From Rutstroemia sp. NJR-2017a BVV2 (Eukaryota > Ascomycota > Leotiomycetes > Helotiales > Rutstroemiaceae), in contig NJPS01000074.1 of NCBI GenBank assembly GCA_002946415.1, positions 186,001-250,000 on the forward strand: a stretch of 64,000 nucleotides of DNA, read 5' to 3'. Position numbers and translations under genes: made by a program. A model generated the notes under the pieces. That model was given only the letters and a program-made list of their open reading frames with translations, did not search any database and was not told the DNA's origin. This document shows positions 1-11,974 of the stretch, one piece after another. How positions within the stretch are numbered: the first letter of the stretch is position 1; every line of letters starts with the position of its first letter.

Positions 1-209
1 ACTTCCATTCGAGATCTACAGCGAAGAAAAGAGATTAGCAGCTGAGGGTAATTGTAGGAAAGGTAGCTTTTTTTCTGTAGCAAGAATAATAACGACGCAC
101 CTTTCTGCAGAGCTTCGAGACATTCGAAAGTAATTTCAAATTTGTATGGATCACCAAATTTGGCTGGGTTGTTAAGGACATTAACACCTAGAAGAGAGAC
201 AACAGACAT
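1..209 (-). CDS. ASF1: Histone chaperone ASF1, N-terminal part (cut by window edge)
   Basis: ASF1 binds the H3-H4 dimer and passes it to CAF-1 or HIRA during nucleosome assembly in the nucleus. On the minus strand the ATG at 209-207 opens exon 1 (209-101), which begins [20 protein letters not shown], the very conserved first beta strands of the ASF1 immunoglobulin-like fold. An 85-bp intron (100-16, GTGCGT...TAG) separates it from exon 2 (15-1), which reads DLEWK and matches the ASF1 continuation after LEALQK. Only about 41 residues lie in the window; the rest is beyond position 1. The gene is divergent from RNA14. Identification is from recognition of the family sequence and the join keeps the frame, so confidence is high despite the truncation. 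Confidence 0.93.
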   Translation of the reverse strand, partial: MSVVSLLGVNVLNNPAKFGDPYKFEITFECLEALQKGASLLFLLQKKSYLSYNYPQLLISFLRCRSRME

Positions 210-879
210 TCTGAAGTTTGTATGTAGTATTCGGTTGAGGTATGGACGGAAGCAAGATCCAAAAGTGACTTTGTAGACGTTATAACCAAAAGCGTAGCTT
301 CGTTATAGTCGTCGGCGTCGTTGTGATTGTTTGAAGTGGAGAGGTTTGGAGATAAATGGTACAGAGATCGTGGAGGGACAAAAGTTGAGAGTCCACAGTT
401 GACAAGTTAAATGAAATTCGTTTCTAGAGGGACGGATGGGGAGCGTGGGAAGGCAGAAACGCGTTGATCGCGTTAGACCGCGATTTCCACTTTAGCAAAA
501 CACGCTAAACTCATAACGGCATAACGCCAAAAGTCAATTTCTCTGGCAAGCTTTCGAGGCGTGAAAGTTTGGAAGTTTGAAAGAGCTTCCAATTCCTTTG
601 TAAGAGCTTTCCCTTGATGAATTCTTCTTGAAGCGCCAACAACAATTGCCATCACGACAATTTCTTCTTTTAGTTCTCTTTGTCCCGTCGTAGCGGTTAC
701 TTCTTAATATTTTCCAACTCCGTACTGTTGTGATTCCCAAGGCAAGCTACTTGTTCAAGCGTTTTAGCAGACCCGGCGTCATTAACAAACTTCAGCCTTT
801 CTTCCGCTACTTCCATTGATCGAAAGAATCTCTTTTCTGCAGACGCGCATCACCAGCAACGAGAGGAAACATCATCAAC
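210..879. promoter_or_regulatory. Shared upstream region of ASF1 and RNA14
   Basis: This 670-bp stretch separates the two divergent start codons and must hold both promoters and 5' leaders. Short open frames on the minus strand (around 473-740) have no recognisable content. No clear TATA box or other element could be assigned. Confidence 0.5.
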
Positions 880-3800
880 ATGGCGGAGGAAGATGCAGAG
901 ATAGCTCTTTTACATCAATTACAAGCCGGACAAGAGGCGACGGCATGGGGTGTTGGAGAAGATGGACAGACGGAGGGCGAGCTACCTTCAAATACAGAAG
1001 ATAACAACGAACATGTCAAGAAAGATTCAGTTACAGATGATCCATCCATTCGTGCTTTGTCTCATTCCGACGCGGCTGGTGCTTCTGAGAACGGCGTATA
1101 TTCCCCAGTTCCTGTCGCAGCCGTACCCGCAGTTACCATGATCGCAGAACAAGACCAGTCGAGGTCTAGCTCTCAAACCTCCATGCGCAAGCCTAAAACT
1201 GTCGGCGGGTTTTTAGCAGATGATTCCGATGAGGAGAATGATGACTCTGCGTCTACAGCAGCTGCGACTGGTTCTTTACCGTTACCGGCTTCTGATAACC
1301 CCAAACGATCAATTTCCCCTTCCCATTTGCAAACTTCTGTTACTCAGCAGGACTTGCCTCTCATGATGGAGAATCAAGCTGATCTCAAGACGAATGGTCC
1401 AGCTTCAACTCCTGTTTCCGTGACTGCAAGCAATGTTGGGACCCCGATTGAACAAGCACCGGTGCAAGTGCCCGCTTCGACAACTGCAACGCAAAATGTG
1501 TCTGGCCCAAAAGCTCGTCTCCCTCATGACAAGACTGGCATACTTGAGGACAGAATAAAGGAAGACCCGCGAGGCGACATTGAGGCTTGGCTTTCTCTTA
1601 TTAGTGAACATCGGAAGCGCAATAAGCTGGACGATGCCAGAGCAGTGTACGAAAGATTTCTAAAAGTCTTCCCGCACGCTGTAAGTCTTCCGCAATTGAT
1701 ACAAGGGACTTTTACTAATAATAAACAGGCAGAGATTTGGGTCGCCTATACCGAGATGGAGCTAGAATTCGAGAATTTTACTGCTGCGGAGCAGATTTTT
1801 GGCAAATCATTGTTGACCGTTCCGAATATTCAGCTGTGGTCCGTCTACCTCAACTATATTCGAAGAATGAACGATCTAACCAGTGACATTACTGGAAATG
1901 CGCGCGCGACAGTATCTCAGGCATACGATTTTGTTCTTGCGAACATTGGCATTGATAGAGACTCGGGCAGGATATGGCAGGAATACATACAGTTCATACG
2001 TAGTGCACCTGGTCAAATTGGGGGCAGTAGTTGGCAAGATCAACAAAAGATGGATCAACTGCGCAAAGCCTATCAACGTGCCATCTGTGTTCCTATGTCA
2101 AGCGTGAATAACTTGTGGAAAGAATATGACCAGTTTGAGCTAAGCCTCAATAAGATCACAGTAAGCCGCTCGTCTAAGAAATATCCCCCCAAACACTAAT
2201 CATCTCCAGGGACGCAAATTCATTCAAGAACATTCGCCGAGCTACATGACTGCCCGAAGTGCGAACACCGCGCTTGAAAACACTATTCGTGGACTTCAGA
2301 GAACAACACTACCTCGACTCCCACCAGCACTTGGCTTTGAAGGCGACCAGGAATACCTACAGCAGGTTGAACTGTGGAAGAAATGGATTTCCTGGGAGCA
2401 AGAAGATCCTCTGGTATTGAAGACAGACGAGCTCGACGCTTACAAGCAAAGGGTTTTGTATGTCTACAAGCAGGCTGTAATGGCGTTGCGGTTCTGGCCC
2501 GAGATTTGGGTTGATGCTGCAGAATGGTGCTTTAATAACAATCTTGATAAAGACGGAGACACTTTCCTCGATGATGGAATCGATGCAAATCCCGAGAGCT
2601 GCCTCCTGGCGTTCAAAAAAGCAGACAGGCTCGAAAGTACACTAGCAACCGAGGAAGCTGGAAAGAATGATGTCGAAAAGGGTGCCATAGTACGAGCCCC
2701 CTACGACAAGCTTCTTAACAGTCTGTACGGGATGGGGAATGAATTGAAGGCCAGAGAAGCGAGGGAGCAGGCCAGACTTGAGGAGAATTCAGCTATCGAT
2801 GCAACCATAAGTTCCATTGTGAGAACTGCACATGAGGATGACGATAACGATACCGATAAAGAGGCTCGAGACAATGTCAAGGCCATTCAGCTGAAAGCTT
2901 TCAAGCAAGGCTACGAGATGCAGAGAAAGCTATTACAGCGTACCATAACGTTCGCGTGGATTGCTTTGATGAGGGCTATGCGTCGCATCCAAGGGAATGG
3001 TTCCAAGAGCGAAGGTGGAGGCTCCAGGCAAATCTTCGCTGAGTGTAGAACGCGTGGAATGCTTACGAGTGACATCTATGTAGCCGCGGCACACATGGAG
3101 CACCATATTTACAAGGACAAGTCTGGTACAAAGATATTTGAACGAGGGATCAGGCTTTTTCCAACCGATGAACTTTTTATTATGGAGTATCTAAAGCATT
3201 TGATATCCATTTCCGATTTAACAAGTAGGTTTAATTCACCAACATAAGTGTCCGGTTGAATACTAATTCTCTTGCAGATGCCCGTGTCGCTTTTGAGTTA
3301 GCTATCGGTCGCCTCATGCTACTTCCAGAAAACGTTCCCAAAGCTAAGACGCTCTTTGCTTACTTCCACAAATACGAGTCTCAATTTGGTACGCTCGATC
3401 AAATCAAGAAGTTGGAAAGTCGAATGGCAGAGCTGTTCCCAGAGGATCCTAAACTTCTGCGATTCTCTGCTCGCTACAGCGCCGATGGGTTCGATCCTAC
3501 TGCTGTCCGTCAGATTGTGTCGCCTGCCACGCAAATGAAACCAAAGACTGTCATGCAATCAATTGAGCAGCCACCTTCTGTTCCAGATAGCCCACGACCT
3601 CAGTATATTCAGGAACAAAGCCCAAGGCCCACTCAGCCGCCACAATACGTACAGAATACCAATTCGCCGAAACGTCCCTTCCCAATGGAAGACTTCGAGA
3701 ACGAGCTCAATCGTCCACGTAAGCTCGCTCGGGGTGAATCGCCATTGAAGGGTGCTGCTGGTCGAAAAAGATTACAGCAAAACCAAGGCACTCCTGCATG

Positions 3801-4296
3801 GCAATCAAATGCAGCTCCTTTCGTAATTCCACGGGACATCACATTCTTACTTAGTATTATACCCAGGGCCGACCTGTACGGGCTTGACCCGCAACTTCGA
3901 AATCTCAAATTTAATGCAAATGCTCTGGTTCACTTGCTAGCGCGGACGGAAGTACCTGATTTCAACTCTTGGAAAGCTGCACGAGATCAGCCACGTTATG
4001 ACGGTATGCCACCCAATCAAAAAGCTCCATCAACGCAAGATTATGGATCATATGCCGGTCCGAATAGTGGTAATAACTATGAAGCTCGTGATGATCGAGT
4101 CTCAAGCGTAACTCGTGGTCATGATTACAATTCTAGATCTCCCATGGTGCCTTATCCCCAAGATAATTCTCAATGGGGAGGGCCCAGTCCATCCATCCAC
4201 CGCCGAAACGCTAGTTCTGATAGCAGGGGATGGCAACAGCAGCAGCAACCACCGACATCTTACATGTATCCTGGTAATGGTGGATATTATCATTGA
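880..4296 (+). CDS. RNA14: mRNA 3'-end-processing protein Rna14 (CstF77 orthologue)
   Basis: Rna14 is the scaffold of cleavage factor IA, holding Rna15 and Pcf11 for cleavage and polyadenylation of pre-mRNA in the nucleus. Four exons are supported: 880-1680, 1729-2160, 2210-3224 and 3278-4296. The introns are 48, 49 and 53 bp, all GT-AG with ACTAAT-type branch sites; the joined frame is 1,088 residues. A Ser/Pro/acid-rich N-terminus of about 225 residues precedes HAT (half-a-TPR) repeats from about 228 (motif RGDIEAWLSLI) to about 830. A low-complexity linker follows. Near residue 930 comes the IPRDITFLLSIIPRADLYG segment, corresponding to the monkeytail that binds Rna15. The first intron is a multiple of three without a stop, so its retention would add 16 residues. 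The start was chosen as the first ATG of the long frame. Confidence 0.93.
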
Positions 4297-5783
4297 CTGA
4301 CATCTTGATCGCAGGTTACTCCTATCATCGCTGATTAGTTCATCTCTGGGATCTCTCCGACTGCACGCGCATTGCCAGCCTTGGGAGCACAGATTGTTAA
4401 TGACGTTTCTTCTTTCGATACTCTCACGCTGTAATTTAAAGACACACTTTCTGATTTTCACTCCGTCCCAGTAATCACAGTTGGTTTGAAAGCCATTTGG
4501 TGGAGGATGTTTATGGAGCCATGATCATGCACAAGGATATGCAAGTTTGTCTCCTCACAGTATGGCGTTCTGGGATGCTGCAAGTACCTCCTTTTCAAAA
4601 GCAGCTCTGAATGTACATTAAAAAAGCATAATGCATAAATACAAACACATGGTTTCTTCCTCGCTTGCGTCTAATTAATCGCCCTTAATCCCATTTATTT
4701 TCACTTCTAGTTTGCTACCTTCCGTAAGTTCGTTTCCAACGTGCTTCACGTTCATACCTATTGAGGTTGCGGTTGCCCTTGGTATTTGCCGAAGGTCAAA
4801 AGCAAGTTCATCGCGGTTGCATGCGGGAAATGTGCAGGTTTCCGCAAGTCCAGCTCGGTCTGATCCAGGGTTGTGTGGAAAGACGTATTACTGGCTCATA
4901 AGGGTGAATCTCACTCATCACATTGATAGATTTGGATGAACCATATCAGAACCTCGGGAAGATACATGTAATCCTAGAGAAGACTGAGGTAAAAGCATGT
5001 AATCCAAACTTGGGGTACTCGGTCACCTGTGAGTTCTTTCTCCCCGTCATATTCACTCTGACCCAATCCTATCCAAACAAGGAAGGAACACTCTCGTCTG
5101 AAGTTTTGGATTGAGAACAGCAGGCACGCTAGTCAATTCACATTACTTTTAATCTCTCGCTGTCATCAATCCAACCATTTCCACTACAACACACAATTTA
5201 CAGCGAACGACAACAACCATTTCACAGCAACAACAATAAATCCATCAATATCGACAGCAATTACTTGTAAGTGCCTCCCTTTCCATTGAATGCCCATTTT
5301 CTGCGTTTCTGCTTCGAGATCAGCGAGATTTCTCTGATTCTCTGCCCTTTACAATATTGTTGTCGCGTCTACCCGCGTCTACCTGCGACCCTCACTCAAT
5401 TCTCACCTTCCGCAAATCAACTACCACAAAACTTGTCATCTTCTTCTTCATTCCATTTCTCCTTCACTCACCACTGTCAAATACTTCAGTTTCCGTCACT
5501 GTCGCAATCTCAACTACAACTAACCGCTGCCATAGCTCTGCACTCATTTTCAACAGCGATCCCACAAAGAACTCAATTTCAAGTGGTTATTCAGCGCTCA
5601 TTTGTTGGTAAGTCTCAATCTATTCTTGTCGAGCTTTTACGGAAATTTCACCATTACCATGAAGTGCAATGTTCACATTGGGTTCTCGCTCATTTCATTT
5701 ATGCTGTCGAGAGTTTCTGAGTTTTTTATTCTTGTCATCGTGCTAACTTTTATTGTCAATCTGTAGACACATCAAATTTCAAC
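4297..5783. other. RNA14 3' flank and long 5' leader of the Argonaute gene
   Basis: About 1.5 kb without a credible coding exon. From about 5150 the sequence becomes rich in C, A and T (CAACAACAA, TTCTTCTTC), typical of a fungal 5' leader. Consensus donors (GTAAGT at 5268 and 5608) suggest the leader is spliced. Confidence 0.5.
5608..5766 (+). other. Probable intron in the Argonaute 5' leader
   Basis: A GTAAGT donor at 5608 and a pyrimidine-rich CTGTAG acceptor ending at 5766 enclose 159 bp, 17 bp before the Argonaute ATG. This is inferred only from splice-site quality. A second donor at 5268 has several possible acceptors. Confidence 0.4.
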
Positions 5784-8700
5784 ATGGGTTCGGGTCAAAA
5801 ACACCGCCTTCAAGTCTCTGCGCCGCCGCCATCGGCTCAAGGTGACGCGAAGCAAGATCAGGGTGCTCTGCTACCGCAACCACCAGCCTTGTCTCAAGGT
5901 CGACCACCATCGGGTGGCTTCGATGGACCCGACGAGCGAGTCAATCCTTTCGGCCCATCTCTTGGGTTCGATCCTGCCAGAGACCCAAAATCTCAGCAGG
6001 AGAGAAAGTTCAACACTCGTGTTGAGCTACCGTGTTACCGCGATAACGTAAGTCACAATTCCATTGGCCCCTCATGATGGCACTTTCTACGACGCAACCC
6101 TTGATGTTTCATGGCTTTACTTCCCAATACGCCGAACGAGAGTTCGTTTGGCAACAGGGGGACATCAGTCATTGATCTATTATGACGCCATTTCTTAAGT
6201 CTTCCTTTCTCCCCCTCTATTCATAGGGTACTGTAGATAGCCATTCGACATGGCCATTCACTACATGCTGTAGAACTACTCTTTTTTCTTTTCACCATAG
6301 ATTTTTCCTGTGTGAATCAGCATTCACTATTCCTCTCATATGGTTGCGATCTCGCACAGCCTACCTTCAAGAACATCCACAAAAGCACACCCTCCTCCTT
6401 CGTCCTTCTTCGACCTATTTAATTACGCTTTTTGTCTATCCCGCAGCTTTACGCACGCCCTTCTCTTCCAAACCGTCTACACATACATCTACAGAGACCT
6501 TTTTCTCCAACCCAAGCATCTGTATGTAGCCTTACATGATCTCCACTGCTGGTTGAATCCTCCACCAGTCCTTTTGTTTTTCACGTATCCCTGCGTTCCG
6601 ATTAGTCGCCTCTTATCTATTCTTTCCGCCTCTTTCATCGCCTTCTGAATCCTATCCTCTTTTCAGAATGGAGTACCAAAGCTTCGGAACCCGGAACCAA
6701 GCAACTGACGAAATGCAGTACGATGTTCCTCAATCTTCAATCCTTCCTGACCGACCTGGCTATAATACGCAAGGCAAGGCAGTCAAGCTTCGAGTCAATC
6801 AATTCAAGGTTGTTCAGGCGCCCATGAATGATGTCTATCAATACGACGTAAGTACCCCAGAAAACCGTCGCAGTCATCAAAAATCCAATTAACAAATTTG
6901 GCAGATTCATATTGGCAATGGTGCTGAGAATCGCGGTCTGGTTAAGAAGGTCTGGATGTCTCGTGCTGTTCAGGGCGAGCTCAACAAGCATGGAAAATTC
7001 TGGTTGTGGGATGGCAACAAGATCGCCTGGTAAGTGCAGTGCATTTGAATGTTGAATAATCCTAGCAATATGCTTATCACTTTTAGGAACAAACTTCCTT
7101 TGGCTCGAGGGGAACTCCGCATTATGGTCGACCTCGACGAGGAAGATAACCGACCAATGGAGCGTCGCAACGACGACCGAAAGATATACTGCACTATCAA
7201 GCAATCTGCGGTCATCAGAATGGCTGCACTCCACGCATACCTGAACAAGCAGATGGGCTTCGACAACACTGTCTTGTGTGCAATCAGTAAGGATTTTCCG
7301 TGCCAAACTAGTCACTCACACTAATCTTGGTGCAGACTTCATGGACCACTTGTTGCGCCAGTACCCGAGCGAGATGTACACTGCCCAGAAGCGTAGCTTC
7401 TTTACTCGTGGCAGCTCCAGATTTGCACTAGATCAGGTCATTGAGGCAATGAAGGGGGTTTATGCATCAATTCGTCTCTGCAACGTAAGTCATTTATATG
7501 GATGTCTTTAAAGTTTATTCATCTAACGCTTCCTTAGCATATTCCCGAAGGGGATCTAGTTCGTGGCCTTGCCGTCAATGTTGATGTGGCAAATGGCACG
7601 TTTTGGACTAGCCAAGACATTATGCAAGCTGCTCGCAATCTATGCAATGCACGCAACCGCCGTCTTGACTACACCGTCTTTCGCGACCTTTTGCGTCCAG
7701 TTAGGAAACAATCTGGTGGATTCGAGAAGTCTGTGGACTTCAAGACCTTAGAGAAGATGAAGAAGCTAAAGTTCACTGTTAAGCACCGAGGCAAGGAAGA
7801 CAGTACGTAGAATCTCAAGAGTGCAAGCCGTTTTCTTCTATAGCTAACTCAAACATACAGACAAGAAGCCATACACCGTCAAGCGGTTCGTTTTCCTTAC
7901 CGAGCCAAAATACGCCAAGGAAGGTGTTCACTCCAAGAACTACACATTCACTCCCAAGGGTGAGAAGGAGACTAGTATCTACGACTACTTTCTGAAGAAA
8001 TACAACATCAAGCTAAACCAGCCTGATCTTCCCCTCGTCGAAACTGAGAAGGCCGGTGTCTTTCCTATGGAGGTTTGTACACTTCTGCCAAATCAGAAGT
8101 ACAATTACAAGCTTGATCCAATCCAGACTGCGGCTATGATCAAGTTTGCAGTTACCAGACCTAAGGCTCGGATCGAGTCTATCAAGCATGGCTTGGATAT
8201 GCTGAATTGGAATCAAGACCCATATCTTAAGCATTACGGCTGTAAGATTGAGAACACCATGACTACAACTAACGCTCGAGTATTGCAAAATCCTATAGTT
8301 CAGTTTGATAAGGTTACAGTCGATCCAAAGACCTCGGGACGATGGGATCTTCGAGGAAAGAAATTCTTGTTTCCCAATCCTGAGCCTTTGAACTCTTGGG
8401 CAGTCTGTGTTGTTGATCGATGCGTCGATGATTCCGCCGTCAAAAACTTCATTCAGGTCTTCATTCAAACCTACATTGGTCATGGCGGCAGAGTTACCAA
8501 CAAGACCCCACCTATTGTAGCGTGCAGTGGTGCTCCTAATCAAATTGCTCAGGATGTTGCAGCTGCTAGATCCCGGGCTGGTCAAGCAGCAAACGCTCAG
8601 CCTCAGATTTTGTTCTTCATCTTGCCAGGTCGGGATTCGTTTATGTATGAGCGCTTCAAGAAGAACATGGAGTGTCGCTTCGGCATGGTATCGCAGATGA

Positions 8701-9767
8701 TGAACGTGGCTCACGTAGTGAAGGCTCAGCCGCAATATTGCTCCAACGTTTGCATGAAGGTCAATGCCAAGCTGGGAGGTACCACTTGCCGTGTCGCCGA
8801 CTCTAAACCACCCAAGCCATTCTTCTCGCGACCTACTATGGTCATCGGTGCTGATGTTTCTCATGCTTCTCCGGGCTCTCCTCAAGCTTCAATGGCTGCT
8901 CTAACCATGTCAATGGACTCGACTGCTTGTCGCTACGCCGCAGCAGTTCAAACCAATGGTAGCCGGGTCGAGATGATTACCAGGGATAACATCAAGAGCA
9001 TGATGCTTCCCTTGTTTAGACAATGGATCCAGCGTGTAGGCAGGGGTGCAGGACCTCAGCATATCTACTATTTCAGAGATGGTGTATCTGAGGGTGAATT
9101 TGAACGTGTTCTCAATCAGGAGGTTGCCGATATGAAGGAGGTATTGAAAGAAGCTTTTGGTGCACCGGGTGCACAAATTCGTTGGACCGTTACAGTCTGC
9201 ACCAAGCGTCATCATCTCAGGTTCTTCCCGAACGATAGTGACAATGTGGCTGGTGATAAGAATGGAAATGCTGTTCCTGGGACGTTGGTTGAGCGAGATA
9301 TCACTCATCCATTTGAGTACGACTTCTATCTCAGTTCGCACTCAGCTATTCAGGGAACTGCTCGTCCAGTTCACTATCAAGTTATTATGGATGAGGCTAA
9401 GGTGCCAGTCAATGACTTTCAAAGAATGGTGTATCAGCATTGCTACCAGTATATGCGCTCAACGACCCCCGTCTCTCTATACCCAGCCGTATACTATGCC
9501 CATCTGGCATCCAATCGCGCTCGTGCTCACGAGTCGAGTGACGCCAGTGCCGGTCCTAGAGGTGGACAGAAATTCTTGGAGGCGCAGGGAGATGCGCAGA
9601 ATCGTGCGACGGCCCAAGGTGGCAAGAGTTTCGCCACGAGCAGTCAGACCGGCTCAAATAACTCATTACAGGCAATTCCCTTACTTCCGCTGGGCAGCAT
9701 CAATCCTGACAATAGGGTCGATGAGAATGTCGTCAACAAAATTAGGGCAGGCATGTGGTATATCTGA
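5784..9767 (+). CDS. Argonaute (PIWI-domain slicer, QDE-2/AGO family)
   Basis: Small-RNA-guided RNase of RNA silencing. Proposed exons: 5784-6047, 6674-6847, 6905-7029, 7087-7286, 7336-7484, 7538-7802 and 7861-9767, giving 1,027 residues in one frame. Order: Gln/Pro/Gly-rich leader, N domain from about 150, PAZ about 320-440, MID from about 565 (NPEPLNSWAVCVVDRC), PIWI about 690-975. The slicer residues are visible: D724 in VIGADVSHASPG, D799 in YYFRDGVSEGEF and H949 in NRARAHESS, so it should cleave. The 3' end keeps the GMWYI terminus typical of the family. The first intron is uncertain: it is over 600 bp, and the frame is kept only with an acceptor at 6673, seven bases after a better CAG. 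The ATG at 6668 could instead start a shorter isoform lacking the leader. All other joins are clean. Confidence 0.93.
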
Positions 9768-10639
9768 TTGCTTCCTCCGAGTCCTTCATATCACTCTATA
9801 TGGTCTTCGCTCTTTGCTTTTGGTCATTAGGTTCCTTTCGGTATTCTTCACACTTCTCAACCACTATTTTGATCTTCTGATCCCTGTCCCTCAATCCTTG
9901 GTTTTCCTGGACGGTCTTCTATCGCAGTAGGCCAATATGGGTTTGCAAGAGGACTTGCATATTTTCACTTCTTCAGGTGTCCTCTGTGGATTCTTCCTAA
10001 TGAGGCACTTCCTTTATTTGTTATTTGATGGACGATTGAAATGAGAGGCAGTTTTAAGGGGCAAGCGTTTACAAAGAGAAAACTCCACAGGCTTCCAGTC
10101 TGATTTATAGTTGTTGGGAGGATTTTCTCGATTAAGATTTGAATCTTGGTTTTAAAATAGCTAGTTACCTAGGTAGCAATCAACTGAACCGATGTTTTCC
10201 ACTCTAATTGAAGGCTTATTATATGCTCCGATGTGACTGAATTGTGAATACGAGTGATGCTTCTTGGCGCTGAGAGAAAGGGATATATCTGGGTCTTCTG
10301 GTGTAAGCGGCACAGGATTTCCAAGATAATAGATAGGTGAATCCCCTAGATATTCGTGATTGATCCGAATAAACTTAAATCAAGCCGACTGATGCTCCTC
10401 ATTACATGACTATAGACCTCTCCGATCCTCCAAATATCCCAATTCCACGCCCATAACTCCCATCCTCACCTCTATACGACAACCTTACTTCCACCCGAGA
10501 CCGCGGTTTGCTCCTCTCTCATAGCAGACCCACCTGAAACAACCTCTGCAGAAGAACAAGTGCCCTTTTTCGCCCTCGCCCTCGTCCTCGTCCTACCCCT
10601 CTTCCCAACCATCACTCTTCCCCCGAAAGAGCAAATAAA
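9768..10639. other. Argonaute 3' flank
   Basis: About 870 bp, rather AT-rich in its middle, with no supportable coding exon or RNA gene. It probably holds the Argonaute 3' untranslated region, then the tail of the convergent small gene. Confidence 0.4.
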
Positions 10640-11065
10640 TCAAACATCCCCCCGTCTCAACACCGGACTCAACACGCTAATCACACTCTGCCGGCTCCGT
10701 GCCAGACCCTTGGTAATTCCATCTGCGCTGCGGGACAAGCTGTCGTGGAAGAGGGTGTGGCGGCGGTGGGTGTGTTGTTGTGGTTGGCGCGTTTGTTGGA
10801 AGTCGGAGGAAGGTTGCACGCTTTTCCGCAATGAGGAGGATCGTGGGCGTAAGGGATTTGTTTGGTTTTCCTGAGGATCTTGGTCACGTAATACGCTTTG
10901 CTGTTGTCGGAATACGGATGTGCGTTGGCGTTGTCGTGGGGGGGCTTGTGAGTAGGCGGAGGGGTCCTGGGTTTTTCTCCATTCGCGCTTTTGCTCGCGT
11001 TCGGAGAGGGTGGTTTGTAGGGTGGTTTGGGAGGTTTTGTAGAGGTAGGTTAGGGCGGATAGCAT
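10640..11065 (-). CDS. Small basic hypothetical protein (141 aa)
   Basis: An intronless minus-strand frame from the ATG at 11065 to a TGA at 10642-10640. The product is Arg-, Gln- and Ser-rich, with a hydrophobic/aromatic start (MLSALTYLYKTSQTTL), a charged middle and a C-terminus with LARSRQSVISVLSPVLRRG. The composition of the frame (C-rich third positions) fits coding sequence better than its overlapping frames. No family is recognised. The basic, amphipathic N-terminus could be a mitochondrial targeting peptide, but this is a guess. It lies convergent to the Argonaute gene. An overlapping 68-residue frame was judged a shadow. Confidence 0.45.
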   Translation of the reverse strand: MLSALTYLYKTSQTTLQTTLSEREQKREWRKTQDPSAYSQAPPRQRQRTSVFRQQQSVLRDQDPQENQTNPLRPRSSSLRKSVQPSSDFQQTRQPQQHTHRRHTLFHDSLSRSADGITKGLARSRQSVISVLSPVLRRGDV

Positions 11066-11974
11066 TGCGTGGGGGTGGAGGGAATTGGGTTCGGGGGGTG
11101 ACGGGGTAGATGCTGGTGCTGGGCAGATTTCAAGTTTTGGAGAGACTATATTTTGGTGTGAGTGATGGCTTTTGTGGAAGAGAAGAGAGCAAAGAAAGTC
11201 AGAGTCAAGCAGGAACTTTGGTGGAATCTCTATGGATATATCATATCACATCGCTCACCACAAATCCATCCTTTCTTACAATCAATCCACTTGTTGATTA
11301 TCAACTGTCGTAATTGTCAAAGCGATCAAACAAAGGCCTGCAGCTCCATGCGAAGTTGTTTCTCGCAAGCCGGGGAACGGACCGTGTTTTGGCGAAACAA
11401 AAGGTTTGGGAAGTTGGGACGAAGGTTGCAGGTTGGGTTCTGCGGGGAGAGGTGTCTCAGGAACATCATATAAGTGTTGCCGAAATGTTCTGTTTGCAAG
11501 CAAAGATGTAATTGGACTGTATGACAAAGCATTGGATCTGAAGTCTTTGGGCTGGTGCCGGGTGCTGGATGGCAGGTGCCAGAATAGGGACCAGGATTGG
11601 GGGGTGGAGTTGGATGGTTGTCTGCCGGTGGTAAGAGCTTTGCGAGATGTTTGAGATTGTGACGTTCGCTGGATATATTGTTTAGAGCTTTATATTGAAC
11701 GCATGGACGACCATTGACCCCTGGACGGTTTGGCAAAGAAAGAAACTTCTTGGCTCCACAGGACGTGAAATACTCCATCCAGCAAAATTATGGCATGAAA
11801 GACGCGTTGAACATCGTGCACTTGTCCCAGCTCGCGGCGCTGTGAAGATCTCAAATGTGACTTCTACGCCACCTCTGAAAACGTGAAACATCAATCACAA
11901 CTAAGTCATCGTCATCCAGTACACTCAGACGGATGGCTTACACCGAATCTATTGGGTATAATGATAATGCAATG
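11066..11974. other. Gene-free stretch
   Basis: About 900 bp between the small basic gene and the membrane-protein gene. A minus-strand frame at 11326-11778 (150 codons) shows no domain, hydrophobic pattern or family likeness. Nothing else is seen. Confidence 0.35.

Noticed and set aside
8013..8885. 290-codon antisense frame inside Argonaute
   Set aside because: It is the complement of a strongly conserved coding exon and has no family features of its own.
11326..11778. 150-codon minus-strand frame
   Set aside because: Cys/Pro-scattered sequence with no domain, weak start context and no splice-supported extension.
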